A model generated the notes under the pieces. The model saw only the letters and a list, made by a program, of their open reading frames with translations. It did no database searches and was not told the DNA's origin. Position numbers and translations under genes: made by a program. Shown in pieces: positions 35,224-44,634 of a stretch of DNA of 64,000 bases (position 1 is its first letter; each line of letters starts with the position of its first letter). The stretch is from JBNNGK01 sp050268245 (GTDB lineage: Bacteria; Pseudomonadota; Gammaproteobacteria; Enterobacterales; Enterobacteriaceae): NCBI RefSeq assembly GCF_050268245.1, contig NZ_JBNNGK010000005.1, forward strand, positions 246,955-310,954, given 5' to 3'.

Positions 35224-36017
35224 CGCTGCGCCTCCAACCAACTCAACCAGTCCTCCATGCCGTCGCCGTGGGTGGCAGACAGCGTGATGACCTCTATATT
35301 GGGATTCACCCGCCGGGCATTGGCAATGCAGGCATCGACATCGAAGTCCAGATACGGCAGCAGATCGATTTTATTCAACAACATCAGCCGGGCAGCAGCG
35401 AACATATGTGGGTATTTCAAAGGTTTATCTTCCCCTTCGGTCACCGACAATACCGCAACTTTATGCCGCTCGCCGAGGTCAAACCCGGCCGGGCACACCA
35501 GATTGCCGACGTTTTCAATAAACAGCAGGCTGTGCGGTTGCAACGCCAGCCGGTGCGCGGCGTCATGCACCATTTGCGCATCCAGATGACAGCCTTTGCC
35601 GGTGTTAACCTGAATCGCCGCCACACCGGTGGCGCGGATACGCTCAGCATCACGGGTGGTTTGCTGGTCACCCTCAATGACGGCATAAGTTACACTGTCA
35701 CGCAAACGCAACAGCGTTTGCGTCAGTAAGGTAGTTTTACCGGAGCCGGGGCTCGACACCAGATTCAACGCCACTATCTGTTGCGCACAGAACTGCTCGC
35801 GGTTATGCGCCGCCAAATGGTCATTCTTCGCCAGTACATTGGTTTCAATTTCCAGCATCCTTCGCTGGCTAAGCCCCGGCGCGTGGGTACCAGCCACACC
35901 AAAGCCGTAATGCAGATCGCCGGTAACCGTGTGACGTGGGCGAAATGGGATGCGGGTGGAGGATACTTCCCCCTCAATGGTCAACTCGCCGTGAGCGCAA
36001 CCGCAAGTGCTACACAT
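35214..36017 (-). CDS. hypB: HypB, nickel-inserting GTPase
   Basis: 267 residues. The N-terminus MCSTCGC carries the high-affinity CxxCGC nickel site. The G domain shows the P-loop LVSSPGSGKTTLLT, EGDQQTTRDAERI and NKIDLLPY. It delivers nickel to the hydrogenase large subunit with HypA. The N-terminal His/Cys region after the motif is short, without the long poly-His storage tail of some species. Second gene of the operon, 17 bp after hypA. Confidence 0.95.
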   Translation of the reverse strand: MCSTCGCAHGELTIEGEVSSTRIPFRPRHTVTGDLHYGFGVAGTHAPGLSQRRMLEIETNVLAKNDHLAAHNREQFCAQQIVALNLVSSPGSGKTTLLTQTLLRLRDSVTYAVIEGDQQTTRDAERIRATGVAAIQVNTGKGCHLDAQMVHDAAHRLALQPHSLLFIENVGNLVCPAGFDLGERHKVAVLSVTEGEDKPLKYPHMFAAARLMLLNKIDLLPYLDFDVDACIANARRVNPNIEVITLSATHGDGMEDWLSWLEAQRCA

Positions 36018-36034
36018 AGTATTTCCCTCGTTAG

Positions 36035-36379
36035 CTATTCGATTTCCAAGCGTTTTATCTGAATGCCGTCATCGGCCTGTATCCGCAAGTTATGCCCTTC
36101 GCAATGCGGGCAAATGCGCACCTGCGGCAGCAATAGCGTCACCTCACACTGGCAATCATGGCACCAGCTTTGCGCCTGCTGTTGCTGTAAATGCAGCCTG
36201 CAACCTTCTGCCAAGGTGCCGCGGCACACCATGTCGAAACAAAACTGCAGCGCCTGTGCTTCAACGCAAGAATAAGCGCCCACCTCCAGCCACACGGCGG
36301 TAATGCGCCGCGCCTGCTGCTGTTGCGCATGTTGCTGCATAATTTCCAACGCGTAATGGCACAGTGTTATTTCGTGCAT
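36035..36379 (-). CDS. hypA: HypA, nickel chaperone of hydrogenase
   Basis: 114 residues from ATG 36379 (MHEITLCHYAL), with GGAGACA upstream. MHE supplies the nickel ligands, and the zinc site is formed by CHDC and CPHC. It hands nickel on with HypB. First gene of the leftward hypABCDE operon behind a sigma54-type promoter at 36425-36441. The first two residues after MHEITL differ little from E. coli. Very Gln-rich linker (HAQQQQARR). Confidence 0.93.
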   Translation of the reverse strand: MHEITLCHYALEIMQQHAQQQQARRITAVWLEVGAYSCVEAQALQFCFDMVCRGTLAEGCRLHLQQQQAQSWCHDCQCEVTLLLPQVRICPHCEGHNLRIQADDGIQIKRLEIE

Positions 36380-36424
36380 GTTGTCTCCGATAACGACAAT
36401 AAAACGCCCAACTGGAAACATCCT

Positions 36425-36441
36425 TGCAAATACGATGCCAG
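36425..36441 (-). promoter_or_regulatory. Sigma54 promoter of the hyp operon
   Basis: On the minus strand TGGCATCGTATTTGCA matches the -24/-12 consensus TGGCAC-N5-TTGCA with one change. It lies 46 bp from the hypA start. The divergent hyc promoter is 130 bp away. Confidence 0.8.
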
Positions 36442-36447
36442 CAATCT

Positions 36448-36485
36448 GGCGTCAAATGTGACGACTGACGATGACATCGACAGTC
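36448..36485. promoter_or_regulatory. Candidate FhlA activator sites between hyp and hyc
   Basis: A cluster of GTCA/TGTCG words (GGCGTCAAATGTGACGAC, then TGACGATGACATCGACAG) between the two divergent sigma54 promoters. Similar words recur before hycB and hydN. FhlA binding is inference from position and repetition. Confidence 0.5.
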
Positions 36486-36572
36486 AGCGCGCTAATAACG
36501 CCCAACGCTTACGCCGTCATGACATTTATTGTTAATTGAATTTAAAGGAATTAAGCGCAGCGGAAACAAGCT

Positions 36573-36587
36573 TGGCACGATTTATGC
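36573..36587 (+). promoter_or_regulatory. Sigma54 promoter of the hyc operon
   Basis: TGGCACGATTTATGC has the -24 GG and -12 GC at the correct spacing. It lies 46 bp before the hycA start, matching the known sigma54/FhlA control of hyc in E. coli. Confidence 0.88.
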
Positions 36588-36632
36588 CCTATTGGCGTCA
36601 CGTAGGTTATTTCGACATACCGGGTGACACAC

Positions 36633-37100
36633 ATGAGCACAATAAATGAACTGACAAGTCAGGCGGATTATATCGCCAGCAAAAATAACCGTTTAATGAT
36701 GCAGTGGCAGAATTACCACAGCACATTGATTAAAGCGGTGACCACCACCAAACAGAAGATTAATCATGAGTTTATCTGCGGGCAAGAGCAGGACATTCGT
36801 TTCCTGTTATTTAATCATTTCATTATTCGCATCCAGTTAAGTGAGGGTTTCTACAGCCGCGATATTTGCTACAGCATTAATTTGGCGGCGGCAAATGAAG
36901 AAGAAAACTTTGCCCCGTTTGCTCACGCCACATTGGATGAAACCGGCCTGATTGATGGGCAAATAAATAATCGTGACCGGGCGGCCGTGCTGGAGCATTA
37001 CCTGAATATCCTCGCCGTTATTTATCAATGCCTGTTCGATTCCTTAAAGGGCGATCGCGCCATTTATGACGCATTGAAGAAAATTACTCTTCCCGCCTGA
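36633..37100 (+). CDS. hycA: HycA, negative regulator of formate hydrogenlyase
   Basis: 155 residues (E. coli 153) from ATG 36633. Similar over its length to E. coli HycA (SQADYIASKNNRLMMQWQNYH, then GLIDGQINNRDRAAVLEHYL). It counteracts FhlA so the formate regulon does not over-respond. First gene of the hyc operon. Upstream is the sigma54-type promoter; downstream the 90-bp gap before hycB holds a perfect FhlA-like inverted repeat, as in E. coli where this gap also binds FhlA. Confidence 0.9.
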   Translation: MSTINELTSQADYIASKNNRLMMQWQNYHSTLIKAVTTTKQKINHEFICGQEQDIRFLLFNHFIIRIQLSEGFYSRDICYSINLAAANEEENFAPFAHATLDETGLIDGQINNRDRAAVLEHYLNILAVIYQCLFDSLKGDRAIYDALKKITLPA

Positions 37101-37154
37101 ATAACGCGATTTGATTAATGACATTCACTGTCGAAACGTCACTTTTACTGTCGA

Positions 37155-37174
37155 TTTCGTCAAAAGTGACGAAA
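37155..37174. promoter_or_regulatory. Candidate FhlA-binding inverted repeat between hycA and hycB
   Basis: Perfect 8-bp inverted repeat TTTCGTCA / TGACGAAA with a 4-nt spacer, preceded by related TGTCGAAACGTCA words at 37127-37140. E. coli also has an FhlA site in the hycA-hycB gap. Confidence 0.7.
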
Positions 37175-37189
37175 TCACAAGGAGTCTGC

Positions 37190-37804
37190 ATGAACCGCTT
37201 TCTTATTGCGGATGCCAAATTATGCATTGGGTGTAACACCTGTATGGCCAGCTGTGCAGAGGAACATCGCCGCGTCGGTTTGCAGGCGTTACCGCGTTTG
37301 CAGGTAATGCGCAATGCGCGCGATTCTGCACCGGTCATGTGCCACCAATGTGAAGACGCGCCCTGCGCGCAGGTTTGCCCGGTAAACGCGATTCGCCATC
37401 AGGATGACGCGATCGTGCTAAACGAAAGTTTATGCATCAGTTGCAAACTGTGCGGTATCGCCTGCCCGTTTGGCGCGATTGGTTTTAGCGGCAGCGCGCC
37501 GCTGGCGATCCCCAGCGATTGCCAAACGGCTCTAGCCCCGCCACCGCCGACCGCGGCACGTTCCGTTAGCGCGTTTATTGATTGGCAGCCGGGCGTGCGG
37601 GCGGTCGCGGTGAAGTGCGATCTGTGCGCATTCAGCCCAGACGGCCCCGCCTGTATTCGCACCTGCCCAACCCAGGCTATCCGCTTGGTTGCCGATGAGG
37701 ATATACAGCACGCCAGCGAACAGAAACGCCGCCATGCGATGCAGGCATTAGCCGCCGATATTCCGTTTATCCGCACTCCCGCCGACCACAAGGAACCAAA
37801 CTGA
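37190..37804 (+). CDS. hycB: HycB, formate hydrogenlyase electron-transfer ferredoxin
   Basis: 204 residues from ATG 37190 behind AAGGAG; a longer reading upstream crosses the regulatory repeat. Four Cys clusters typical of 4x[4Fe-4S] ferredoxins (CIGCNTCMASC, CHQCEDAPCAQVC, CISCKLCGIAC, CDLCAFSPDGPACIRTC). It takes electrons from FdhF and passes them to HycF/HycG. Its stop overlaps the hycC start (TGATG). A proline-rich insert (APPPPTAA) lies in the linker. Confidence 0.94.
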   Translation: MNRFLIADAKLCIGCNTCMASCAEEHRRVGLQALPRLQVMRNARDSAPVMCHQCEDAPCAQVCPVNAIRHQDDAIVLNESLCISCKLCGIACPFGAIGFSGSAPLAIPSDCQTALAPPPPTAARSVSAFIDWQPGVRAVAVKCDLCAFSPDGPACIRTCPTQAIRLVADEDIQHASEQKRRHAMQALAADIPFIRTPADHKEPN

Positions 37805-39675
37805 TGATCATCGCGTTTCTGCCCGATCCTTTACTGTTGCTGACGCTATCACTGTGCGGGTCACTACTGCTGGCCGCGCTGTGTTGGTTGCTGGCGATCT
37901 GGCCACGCCTGTGCGCCCGCGTATGTGCCTGTGGCAGCGTGCTGGTGTCACTGGCCGCCAGCGCGGCGGCGCTACCGTGGTTGTTCAGCCCCCCTCATCA
38001 TGCCAACCTGCCGGGGTTGCTTTACGCGGTAGAGATCAGTGGCCTGAATGCGTTGCTGCTACTCACTCTGTCACTCAGTAACCTGTTCGTTAGCCTGTAC
38101 CTTTGCCCATGGCTAGCAACGCTCAAGACACGATCCCGCGCCCGTCAGGGCAGCCTGATCCTATTATTACCGGCGACACTGAACGCTGCCGTCATGGCGG
38201 ATAACGCGCTGGCTATGGTGTTATTACTCGAACTGGCCGCCTTGTGTAGTTACTTTCTGATAGCCGGGCGGCACGACGCGAAAAACCAGCAGGCAAGCCA
38301 CAGCCACTATGTGCTGATGCGGCTCGGTACGCTGCTGTTGGTCGCCGCTTTCGCATTGATCTACAGCCAAATTCATAGCCTGCAATTTAGCGCAATGCGC
38401 ACAACGGTGCTGCCCGCCGCCCTGCGCGACGGCGTATTTTTGCTGGCGCTGGCCGGTTTCGGCATTTATGCCGGCATCATGCCGTTACATGGCTGGGTTC
38501 CGCAGGCGCATAGCAGTGCGCCCGCGCCCGCTGCTTCACTGCTCTCTTGCGCATTGATGAAGGTTGGGCTGCTCGGCGTGATCAAAATCGGCATGGATGT
38601 GCTGGGAGCACCGCCACTGTGGTGGGGATTGCTGGTCTTGCTGCTGGCGGCCGTTACCGCGTTATTCGGCGGGCTGTACGCGTTGATGGAGCATGATCTG
38701 CGACGGCTGTTGGCTTACCACACGCTGGAGAATATCGGCATCATTTTGCTGGGTATCGGCGGCGCGATGGTTGGGCTGACATTGCAATTACCCACTTTGA
38801 CCACCCTGGCCTTGGTGGGCGGCCTATTCCATTTGTTCAATCACAGCCTGTTCAAATCTGCGCTCATGCTTTCCGCCGGCGTTATCGAACAGCAAACCGG
38901 GCTGAAGGACATAGAAAAAATGGGCGGGCTAGCACGCCAAATGCCGTGGACTGCGATTGCGTTGCTGATCGGTCTGGTGTCGATGGCGGCGTTACCGCCG
39001 CTTAACGGTTTCGCCAGCGAGTGGTTGATCTATCAAGGTTTGTTCCAATTTAGCGCCGCACCAGCCTTTCTCGGTCGCCTGTTAGGCCCTCTTTTGGCGG
39101 TGGTATTGGCCATCACCGGCGCATTGGCGGTGATGTGCGTCAGCAAAGTGTTTGGCGTAGCCTGCCTCGGTGCACCACGCAGTGAGGCCGCCGCTACCGC
39201 CCGTCCGGCCAGGTTGTCGCCCACACTCAGTCACGGCTTGCCGGCTTTGCTCTGCCTGTTATGCGGTATCGGCGCACCGTGGCTGATCCCTGTGTTCGCT
39301 AAGTTGGCGGCGTCGTTTACCCCCAATGCTCCACTGCCCACCCCGCTGGTTTCACCACCGCTGTTCGCCATTTTGTTATTGGCAATGCCGTTATTGCCGC
39401 TGTTGATTGCCTCCGTTTACCACGGCAAGCGTCTGGCAACTCGCTCGGCGGGCTCTGCTTGGGCCTGTGGTTATAACTACGAAGCGTCCATGGCGATCAC
39501 CGCCAGCGGTTTTGCACAACCGCTGCGGGTGATGTTTGCCCCGCTGTTTGCACTGAGAAAGACATGGCAACCCGAGGTATTACAACGCGCCTTACACCGG
39601 GCCCCCATCACCACTTTTTGTCGCCGCATTGCCGCCATCGAGTTAGCCGTGCTGTTGATCGTGGCGCTAGCCTAA
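37804..39675 (+). CDS. hycC: HycC, membrane subunit of formate hydrogenlyase
   Basis: 623 residues (E. coli 608), about 14-16 membrane helices. Related to the Mrp/NuoL antiporter-like subunits of complex I; anchors hydrogenase 3 and may help move protons. Family blocks include GVFLLALAGFGIYAGIMPLHGWVPQAH, SCALMKVGLLGVIKI and LLAYHTLENIGIILLGIG. Start codon overlaps the hycB stop. Confidence 0.94.
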   Translation: MIIAFLPDPLLLLTLSLCGSLLLAALCWLLAIWPRLCARVCACGSVLVSLAASAAALPWLFSPPHHANLPGLLYAVEISGLNALLLLTLSLSNLFVSLYLCPWLATLKTRSRARQGSLILLLPATLNAAVMADNALAMVLLLELAALCSYFLIAGRHDAKNQQASHSHYVLMRLGTLLLVAAFALIYSQIHSLQFSAMRTTVLPAALRDGVFLLALAGFGIYAGIMPLHGWVPQAHSSAPAPAASLLSCALMKVGLLGVIKIGMDVLGAPPLWWGLLVLLLAAVTALFGGLYALMEHDLRRLLAYHTLENIGIILLGIGGAMVGLTLQLPTLTTLALVGGLFHLFNHSLFKSALMLSAGVIEQQTGLKDIEKMGGLARQMPWTAIALLIGLVSMAALPPLNGFASEWLIYQGLFQFSAAPAFLGRLLGPLLAVVLAITGALAVMCVSKVFGVACLGAPRSEAAATARPARLSPTLSHGLPALLCLLCGIGAPWLIPVFAKLAASFTPNAPLPTPLVSPPLFAILLLAMPLLPLLIASVYHGKRLATRSAGSAWACGYNYEASMAITASGFAQPLRVMFAPLFALRKTWQPEVLQRALHRAPITTFCRRIAAIELAVLLIVALA

Positions 39676-39685
39676 GGAGACCCCA

Positions 39686-40621
39686 ATGACTATTGCCACT
39701 TTATTACTCGGCATTCTGCAAGCGTTGCTGCTGCTGGCTGTCGCACCACTGTTGGCTGGTGTCAGTCGCCAGTTACGCGCCCGCATCCACAGTCGACGAG
39801 GCCCCGGCGTATTACAGGAATACCGTGATATAGCCAAATTACTCAAACGTCAGTCGCTGGTGCCTGCGGGGGCAGGCTTGGCCTTCCGCGCCATGCCTTA
39901 TCTGTTAACCGCCGTTCTGTTGGTGATTGCCTGCGCGTTGCCGATGTTGCTGCGTGCTTCTCCGCTACCGGCAATCGGTGATGTCATCACGCTCATTTAT
40001 CTGTTTGCCGTGGTGCGTTTCGTGTTTGCTATCGCCGGGCTGGATACCGGCAGCCCTTTCACCGCAATCGGTGCCAGCCGCGAAGCGGTATTGGGCATCC
40101 TGGTGGAGCCCATCTTGCTGCTAGGCCTGTGGGTAGCGGCGCTGGTTGCCGGCACCACCCAACTTGGCGGCATCAGCCAATGCGTCGCCACATGGCCGAT
40201 ATCGGCCAGCGTCCCGCTGCTATTCGCCATGCTGGCCTGTGGTTTCGCCACCTTTATCGAAATGGGCAAACTGCCCTTTGACATGGCCGAGGCCGAGCAG
40301 GAGCTGCAAGAAGGCCCGCTAACCGAATACGCCGGTGCGGCACTCGGCATTGTTAAATGGGGCATCAGCCTGAAACAACTGGTGGTATTGCAACTGTTTA
40401 TCGGGGTGTTTGTGCCCTGGGGGCAAGCCAGTAGTTTGACCTTCCCTGCGTTAGCGACAGCGTTGCTGCTAGCACTGTGCAAACTGCTGCTGGCCGTGGT
40501 GGCGATCGCCCTCATTGAAAACAGCGTAGCGCGTCTGCGTTTTCTCAACACCCCTCGCACCACGTGGGCGGGCTTCAGTCTGGCTTTTCTGGCGCTGGTG
40601 TCCTGGCTGGTCGTCGGCTAA
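39686..40621 (+). CDS. hycD: HycD, membrane subunit of formate hydrogenlyase
   Basis: 311 residues, about eight helices. NuoH-like subunit linking the hydrogenase arm to the membrane. SRRGPGVLQEYRDIAKLLKRQ and FIEMGKLPFDMAEAEQELQEG are the conserved loops that contact HycG/HycE. Ten bp after hycC, with AAGGAG upstream. Confidence 0.94.
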   Translation: MTIATLLLGILQALLLLAVAPLLAGVSRQLRARIHSRRGPGVLQEYRDIAKLLKRQSLVPAGAGLAFRAMPYLLTAVLLVIACALPMLLRASPLPAIGDVITLIYLFAVVRFVFAIAGLDTGSPFTAIGASREAVLGILVEPILLLGLWVAALVAGTTQLGGISQCVATWPISASVPLLFAMLACGFATFIEMGKLPFDMAEAEQELQEGPLTEYAGAALGIVKWGISLKQLVVLQLFIGVFVPWGQASSLTFPALATALLLALCKLLLAVVAIALIENSVARLRFLNTPRTTWAGFSLAFLALVSWLVVG

Positions 40622-40639
40622 ATCAACTAAAGGAACAAC

Positions 40640-42343
40640 ATGATGACTGAACATTTGGGCGGAGATTATCTGGCGGCGCTGCAACAGCAATTCCCCACGG
40701 CCGTGCTGTGCGCCGAATGGCAAACCGCCGATCAACTGACGGTAACGGTGAAACTGAATGCGCTACCGGAGGTGGTGGAATGGCTGTATTACCAGCAAGG
40801 TGGCTGGCTTTCGGTGCTGTTTGGCAACGATGAACGCACACTGTGCGGCAACTATGCGTTGTATTACGTGCTGTCGATGGAGCAAGGGGTGAAATGCTGG
40901 GTCACGGTTCGAGCCGAAGTGGATGCCCAAACGTTGGAGTTCCCTTCGGTTACGCCGCGTGTCCCGGCCGCGGTCTGGGGCGAGCGTGAGGTGCGTGATA
41001 TGTATGGCCTGCGCCCGGTGGGGTTGCCGGATGAACGGCGGTTAGTGTTACCCGATGACTGGCCAGACGATCTCTACCCGCTGCGGAAAGACGCGATGGA
41101 TTATCGGCAGCGCCCGGCACCCACCACTGATGTTGAAACCTATCCATTCGTCAGTGAAGCGGGCGACAAGGCCAACGTGGTACCGATTGGCCCGTTGCAC
41201 ATTACCTCCGATGAACCCGGCCATTTCCGCCTGTTCGTCGACGGTGAAGACATTATTGATGCCGACTATCGCCTGTTTTATGTCCACCGCGGTATGGAGA
41301 AGCTGGCAGAAACGCGCATGGGTTACAACGAAGTCACCTTCCTGTCCGATCGGGTTTGCGGGATCTGCGGTTTTACCCATAGCGTGGCGTACACCAGCTC
41401 GGTAGAAAACGCCATGGGCATTCAGGTGCCGGCGCGGGCACAGATGATTCGTTCCATTCTGCTGGAAGTGGAACGGCTGCATAGCCACTTACTTAATCTC
41501 GGTTTAGCCTGCCATTTTGTCGGTTTCGACAGTGGTTTCATGCAGTTTTTCCGCGTACGCGAAAAATCGATGAAGATGGCCGAAGTCCTGACCGGCGCGC
41601 GCAAAACCTATGGCCTAAACCTGATTGGCGGCATTCGACGCGACATGCTGAAAGACGACATGCTGCAAACCCTGCGGCTGGCGGCAGAGATGCGCAGCGA
41701 ACTGAACGATCTGGTGGATATTCTGCTCAGCACGCCGAATACCGAGCAACGTAGCGTCGGTGTCGGCCGGCTGGATCCGCAGGTCGCCCGCGATTACAGC
41801 AACGTTGGTCCGATGCTGCGCGGCAGCGGCCATCGGCGCGATACCCGTATTGACCATCCGTTTGCCGGTTATGCCGCTCTGCCGGTGGCGTTGTGCGTCG
41901 AAACCGGCTGCGATGTCTATTCACGTCTGAAAGTCCGCATCCACGAAGTATTCAATTCGCTCGCCATTATCGAATTCGGCCTGCAAAGCCTGCCGGCCGG
42001 CCCTCTGGCCGTCGAAGGCTTTACTTACGTGCCGCATAAGTTCGCGCTGGGCTTTGCCGAAGCCCCGCGCGGCGACGATATCCACTGGAGCATGACCGGT
42101 GATAACCAAAAACTGTTCCGCTGGCGTTGCCGCGCGGCGACCTACGCCAACTGGCCGACGCTGCGTTATATGTTGCGCGGCAATACCGTTTCCGATGCCC
42201 CGCTGATCATCGGCAGCCTCGATCCCTGTTACTCCTGCACCGATCGCATGACCATCGTTGACGTACGCAAACGCAAATCGATCGTGGTGCCGTACAAAGA
42301 GATCGAGCGCTATGGCATCGAGCGGAAAAACGCCCCATTTTAA
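40640..42343 (+). CDS. hycE: HycE, hydrogenase 3 large (NiFe) subunit
   Basis: 567 residues (E. coli 569). N-terminal NuoC-like domain (about 1-165), then the NuoD-like catalytic domain. The four nickel ligands are in RVCGICGF and DPCYSCTDR. After the second motif lies a C-terminal extension (MTIVDVRKRKSIVVPYKEIE and on) that HycI removes after nickel is inserted. It reduces protons to hydrogen. An ATG-ATG pair at the start leaves a one-codon ambiguity. Nearly identical to E. coli around the active site. Confidence 0.96.
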   Translation: MMTEHLGGDYLAALQQQFPTAVLCAEWQTADQLTVTVKLNALPEVVEWLYYQQGGWLSVLFGNDERTLCGNYALYYVLSMEQGVKCWVTVRAEVDAQTLEFPSVTPRVPAAVWGEREVRDMYGLRPVGLPDERRLVLPDDWPDDLYPLRKDAMDYRQRPAPTTDVETYPFVSEAGDKANVVPIGPLHITSDEPGHFRLFVDGEDIIDADYRLFYVHRGMEKLAETRMGYNEVTFLSDRVCGICGFTHSVAYTSSVENAMGIQVPARAQMIRSILLEVERLHSHLLNLGLACHFVGFDSGFMQFFRVREKSMKMAEVLTGARKTYGLNLIGGIRRDMLKDDMLQTLRLAAEMRSELNDLVDILLSTPNTEQRSVGVGRLDPQVARDYSNVGPMLRGSGHRRDTRIDHPFAGYAALPVALCVETGCDVYSRLKVRIHEVFNSLAIIEFGLQSLPAGPLAVEGFTYVPHKFALGFAEAPRGDDIHWSMTGDNQKLFRWRCRAATYANWPTLRYMLRGNTVSDAPLIIGSLDPCYSCTDRMTIVDVRKRKSIVVPYKEIERYGIERKNAPF

Positions 42344-42355
42344 GGGAACAACCTC

Positions 42356-42889
42356 ATGTTGAAATTGATTAAGAAAGTGCTTAGCACCGGTCAGGTTACC
42401 GAAGCCTACCCGGCACAACCGTTGGCGATCGATGCCAATTTTCGCGGTAAACCGGAGTATCAACCGCAGCAATGTATTGCCTGCGGTGCCTGCGCTAACG
42501 CCTGCCCGTCCAACGCGTTGACCATGGAGACGGATCTGGAAAATGGCGTTATTCGCTGGCAGTTCTTTCTGGGGCGCTGCATTTTCTGCGCCCGTTGTGA
42601 AGAGGTGTGTCCGACGACGGCCATCCGTCTGTCGAATCAATTCGAGCTGGCAGTGTGGCGCAAAGAAGATCTGTTCCAACGCGCCGACTTCGCCCTGAGT
42701 TATTGCCGTCGCTGCGCTCAGCCTTATGCCTCACAGAAGGAAGTTGATTACGCGCTGGCGCTGCTGGCGCTGGACGATGACCGTCGTGAGCAGTTTGAAA
42801 CCTGTCCTGCCTGCAAACAACAACAAAGTCTGACCCAGGCCGACCGCATTGACGTTGGCCGCCATTTGACCCGGGAGGTCACCCAATGA
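42356..42889 (+). CDS. hycF: HycF, formate hydrogenlyase ferredoxin-like subunit
   Basis: 177 residues (E. coli 180). NuoI-like protein with two [4Fe-4S] motifs (CIACGACANACPS, CIFCARCEEVCPT), plus extra Cys pairs (CRRCAQ, CPACK) near the end that may bind a metal. It wires HycB to HycG. The stop overlaps hycG (ATGA). Confidence 0.94.
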   Translation: MLKLIKKVLSTGQVTEAYPAQPLAIDANFRGKPEYQPQQCIACGACANACPSNALTMETDLENGVIRWQFFLGRCIFCARCEEVCPTTAIRLSNQFELAVWRKEDLFQRADFALSYCRRCAQPYASQKEVDYALALLALDDDRREQFETCPACKQQQSLTQADRIDVGRHLTREVTQ

Positions 42890-43683
42890 ATCAAACGTTG
42901 ATTGGCCCACGGGATGCCAACGGGCAGCCGGTGCCGATTACCCTCGACGACAGCATCGCCCAGTTGAAAAAGACCCTGCTAAACGACATTCGCCGTTCCG
43001 CCTATGTTTATCGCGTCGATTGCGGTGGCTGTAATGGCTGCGAAATCGAGATTTTCGCCGCTATTTCACCGCTGTTCGACGCCGAACGCTTTGGTATTAA
43101 GGTCGTCCCTTCGCCACGTCACGCCGATATTTTGCTGTTCACCGGTGCCGTGACGCGCGCGATGCGTATTCCCGCTATCCGCGCCTGGCTGGCGGCACCG
43201 GATCCCAAGATCTGCATTTCCTACGGTGCCTGTGGCAATAGCGGTGGCATTTTCCACGATCTGTACTGCGTTTGGGGCGGCACCGATCGTATCGTGCCCG
43301 TTGATGTGTATATCCCCGGCTGCCCGCCCACGCCCGCCGCAACCCTGTATGGGTTTGCGGTGGCGCTGGGGCTGCTGGAACAAAAAATCCACGGCCAGCA
43401 GCACGATGAAACTCACGGTGAACCTGCCGCACTGTTGCATCCCAACCTGCCGCAACCACTGCGTGTCGCCATCGACCGTGAAGCGCGCCGAATGGCGGGA
43501 TACCGCTATGGCCGACAAATTGCCGACCAATTTTTGCACCTGCTGGCCGCCAGCGATTCGCAAACGGTGGAACAGCGTATGGCCGCCTATTTATGCCAGC
43601 AAGATGATCCACGTCTGGCAGAAATCTTCTCTCAATTAATGGACATTTATCAACGCGTACAGCGGGGAGCGTTACGTTTATGA
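42886..43683 (+). CDS. hycG: HycG, hydrogenase 3 small subunit
   Basis: 265 residues (E. coli 255). NuoB-like subunit with the proximal [4Fe-4S] ligands in CGGCNGCEIEI, SYGACGNSGG and PGCPPTP. It feeds electrons to the HycE active site. The extra ten residues lie at the C-terminal helix (RVQRGALRL). Overlaps hycF and hycH by 4 bp each. Confidence 0.95.
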   Translation: MNQTLIGPRDANGQPVPITLDDSIAQLKKTLLNDIRRSAYVYRVDCGGCNGCEIEIFAAISPLFDAERFGIKVVPSPRHADILLFTGAVTRAMRIPAIRAWLAAPDPKICISYGACGNSGGIFHDLYCVWGGTDRIVPVDVYIPGCPPTPAATLYGFAVALGLLEQKIHGQQHDETHGEPAALLHPNLPQPLRVAIDREARRMAGYRYGRQIADQFLHLLAASDSQTVEQRMAAYLCQQDDPRLAEIFSQLMDIYQRVQRGALRL

Positions 43684-44096
43684 ACCATAAAAGCAGCCAT
43701 GTAACGTTTTATTCCCTCAGCCGCAAGTTTGTGCAGGAGAAGAAAGCGCCGCCTAAGGCGCAGGAAGTGATCTATTACAGTCTGGCCATCGGCCACCATC
43801 TGGGGGTGATTGACTGCCTTGAAGCCAAACTCGACTGCCCACTGCCCGCCTTTCGCGATTGGATCGCGCATTTGCCTGACGGCAGCGCCGCCAGACGCAA
43901 GCTGGCTGGCGTGGAGCGATTTGGCGAAATCAGCATCGACAGCAGTCATACCCACTTGCTCGCCAACGCACTGAGCCACGCCGCCGAACGCATGAGCGGG
44001 CAACAACAGCGTTGGAGCCAACAATTAATCGCCTTGTTGCAATCCATTGAAAACGAACCGGCGATCTATCTGATGGTCAGGAGGCATCATGACTAA
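43680..44096 (+). CDS. hycH: HycH, formate hydrogenlyase maturation protein
   Basis: 138 residues (E. coli 136). Needed for assembly of the active complex, exact step unknown. Conserved N-terminus VTFYSLSRKFVQEKKAPPKA. ATG overlaps the hycG stop. Overlaps hycI by 8 bp. Confidence 0.92.
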   Translation: MNHKSSHVTFYSLSRKFVQEKKAPPKAQEVIYYSLAIGHHLGVIDCLEAKLDCPLPAFRDWIAHLPDGSAARRKLAGVERFGEISIDSSHTHLLANALSHAAERMSGQQQRWSQQLIALLQSIENEPAIYLMVRRHHD

Positions 44097-44559
44097 CGTC
44101 TTGCTGTGCGTGGGAAATTGCATGATGGGTGACGACGGTGCGGGGCCGCTATTGGCGGAACGGTGTTTGGCCGCGCCCCCTGCCGGTTGGACGGTGATTG
44201 ACGGCGGTGCCGCACCAGAAAATGACATACACGCGATTCGGCAACTGCATCCACAACGGCTGGTGATCGTCGACGCCACCGATATGGGGCTTATGCCCGG
44301 GGAGATTCGGGTGATCGATCCGGCGGACATTGCTGAAATGTTCATTATGACTACGCACAACATGCCGCTCAGCTTTCTGATCGACCAACTACGCAGCGAT
44401 ATACCCGAGATTACCTTCATCGGCATACAGCCCGAAGTGGTCGCCTTTTATTACCCGATTGGCCCGGCGGTGACGCAAGCGGTCAATAACCTACACCAGC
44501 GCCTGAGCCATTGGTCAACCCATGGCGGCTATCCGACATTCAGCGTGACGTCACCGTGA
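44089..44559 (+). CDS. hycI: HycI, hydrogenase 3 maturation endopeptidase
   Basis: 156 residues (E. coli 156). Aspartic-type protease that clips the C-terminus of HycE once nickel is in place. VGNCMMGDDGAGPLLAE contains the first nickel-sensing Asp, DATDMGLMPGEIR the second and TTHNMPLSFLI the His. End of the hyc operon. Confidence 0.95.
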   Translation: MTNVLLCVGNCMMGDDGAGPLLAERCLAAPPAGWTVIDGGAAPENDIHAIRQLHPQRLVIVDATDMGLMPGEIRVIDPADIAEMFIMTTHNMPLSFLIDQLRSDIPEITFIGIQPEVVAFYYPIGPAVTQAVNNLHQRLSHWSTHGGYPTFSVTSP

Positions 44560-44600
44560 CACTGTCATCGACACTTTTGTCGAACCCATCGTCACTAAAA
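44544..44600. promoter_or_regulatory. Candidate FhlA activator sites before hydN-fdhF
   Basis: The stretch after hycI repeats GTGACGTCACCGTGACA, then TGTCATCGACA, TTGTCGAAC and ATCGTCACTA, the same words seen before hycB. It lies 35-90 bp before a sigma54-like promoter, the usual place for an upstream activator. Confidence 0.6.
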
Positions 44601-44634
44601 ACGTAATCCTCTGTTTTTAAAAACATTACTGGGT

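Noticed and set aside
41921..42679. Leftward frame of 252 codons across hycE and hycF
   Set aside because: Shadow reading caused by high GC codon bias of the hyc genes.
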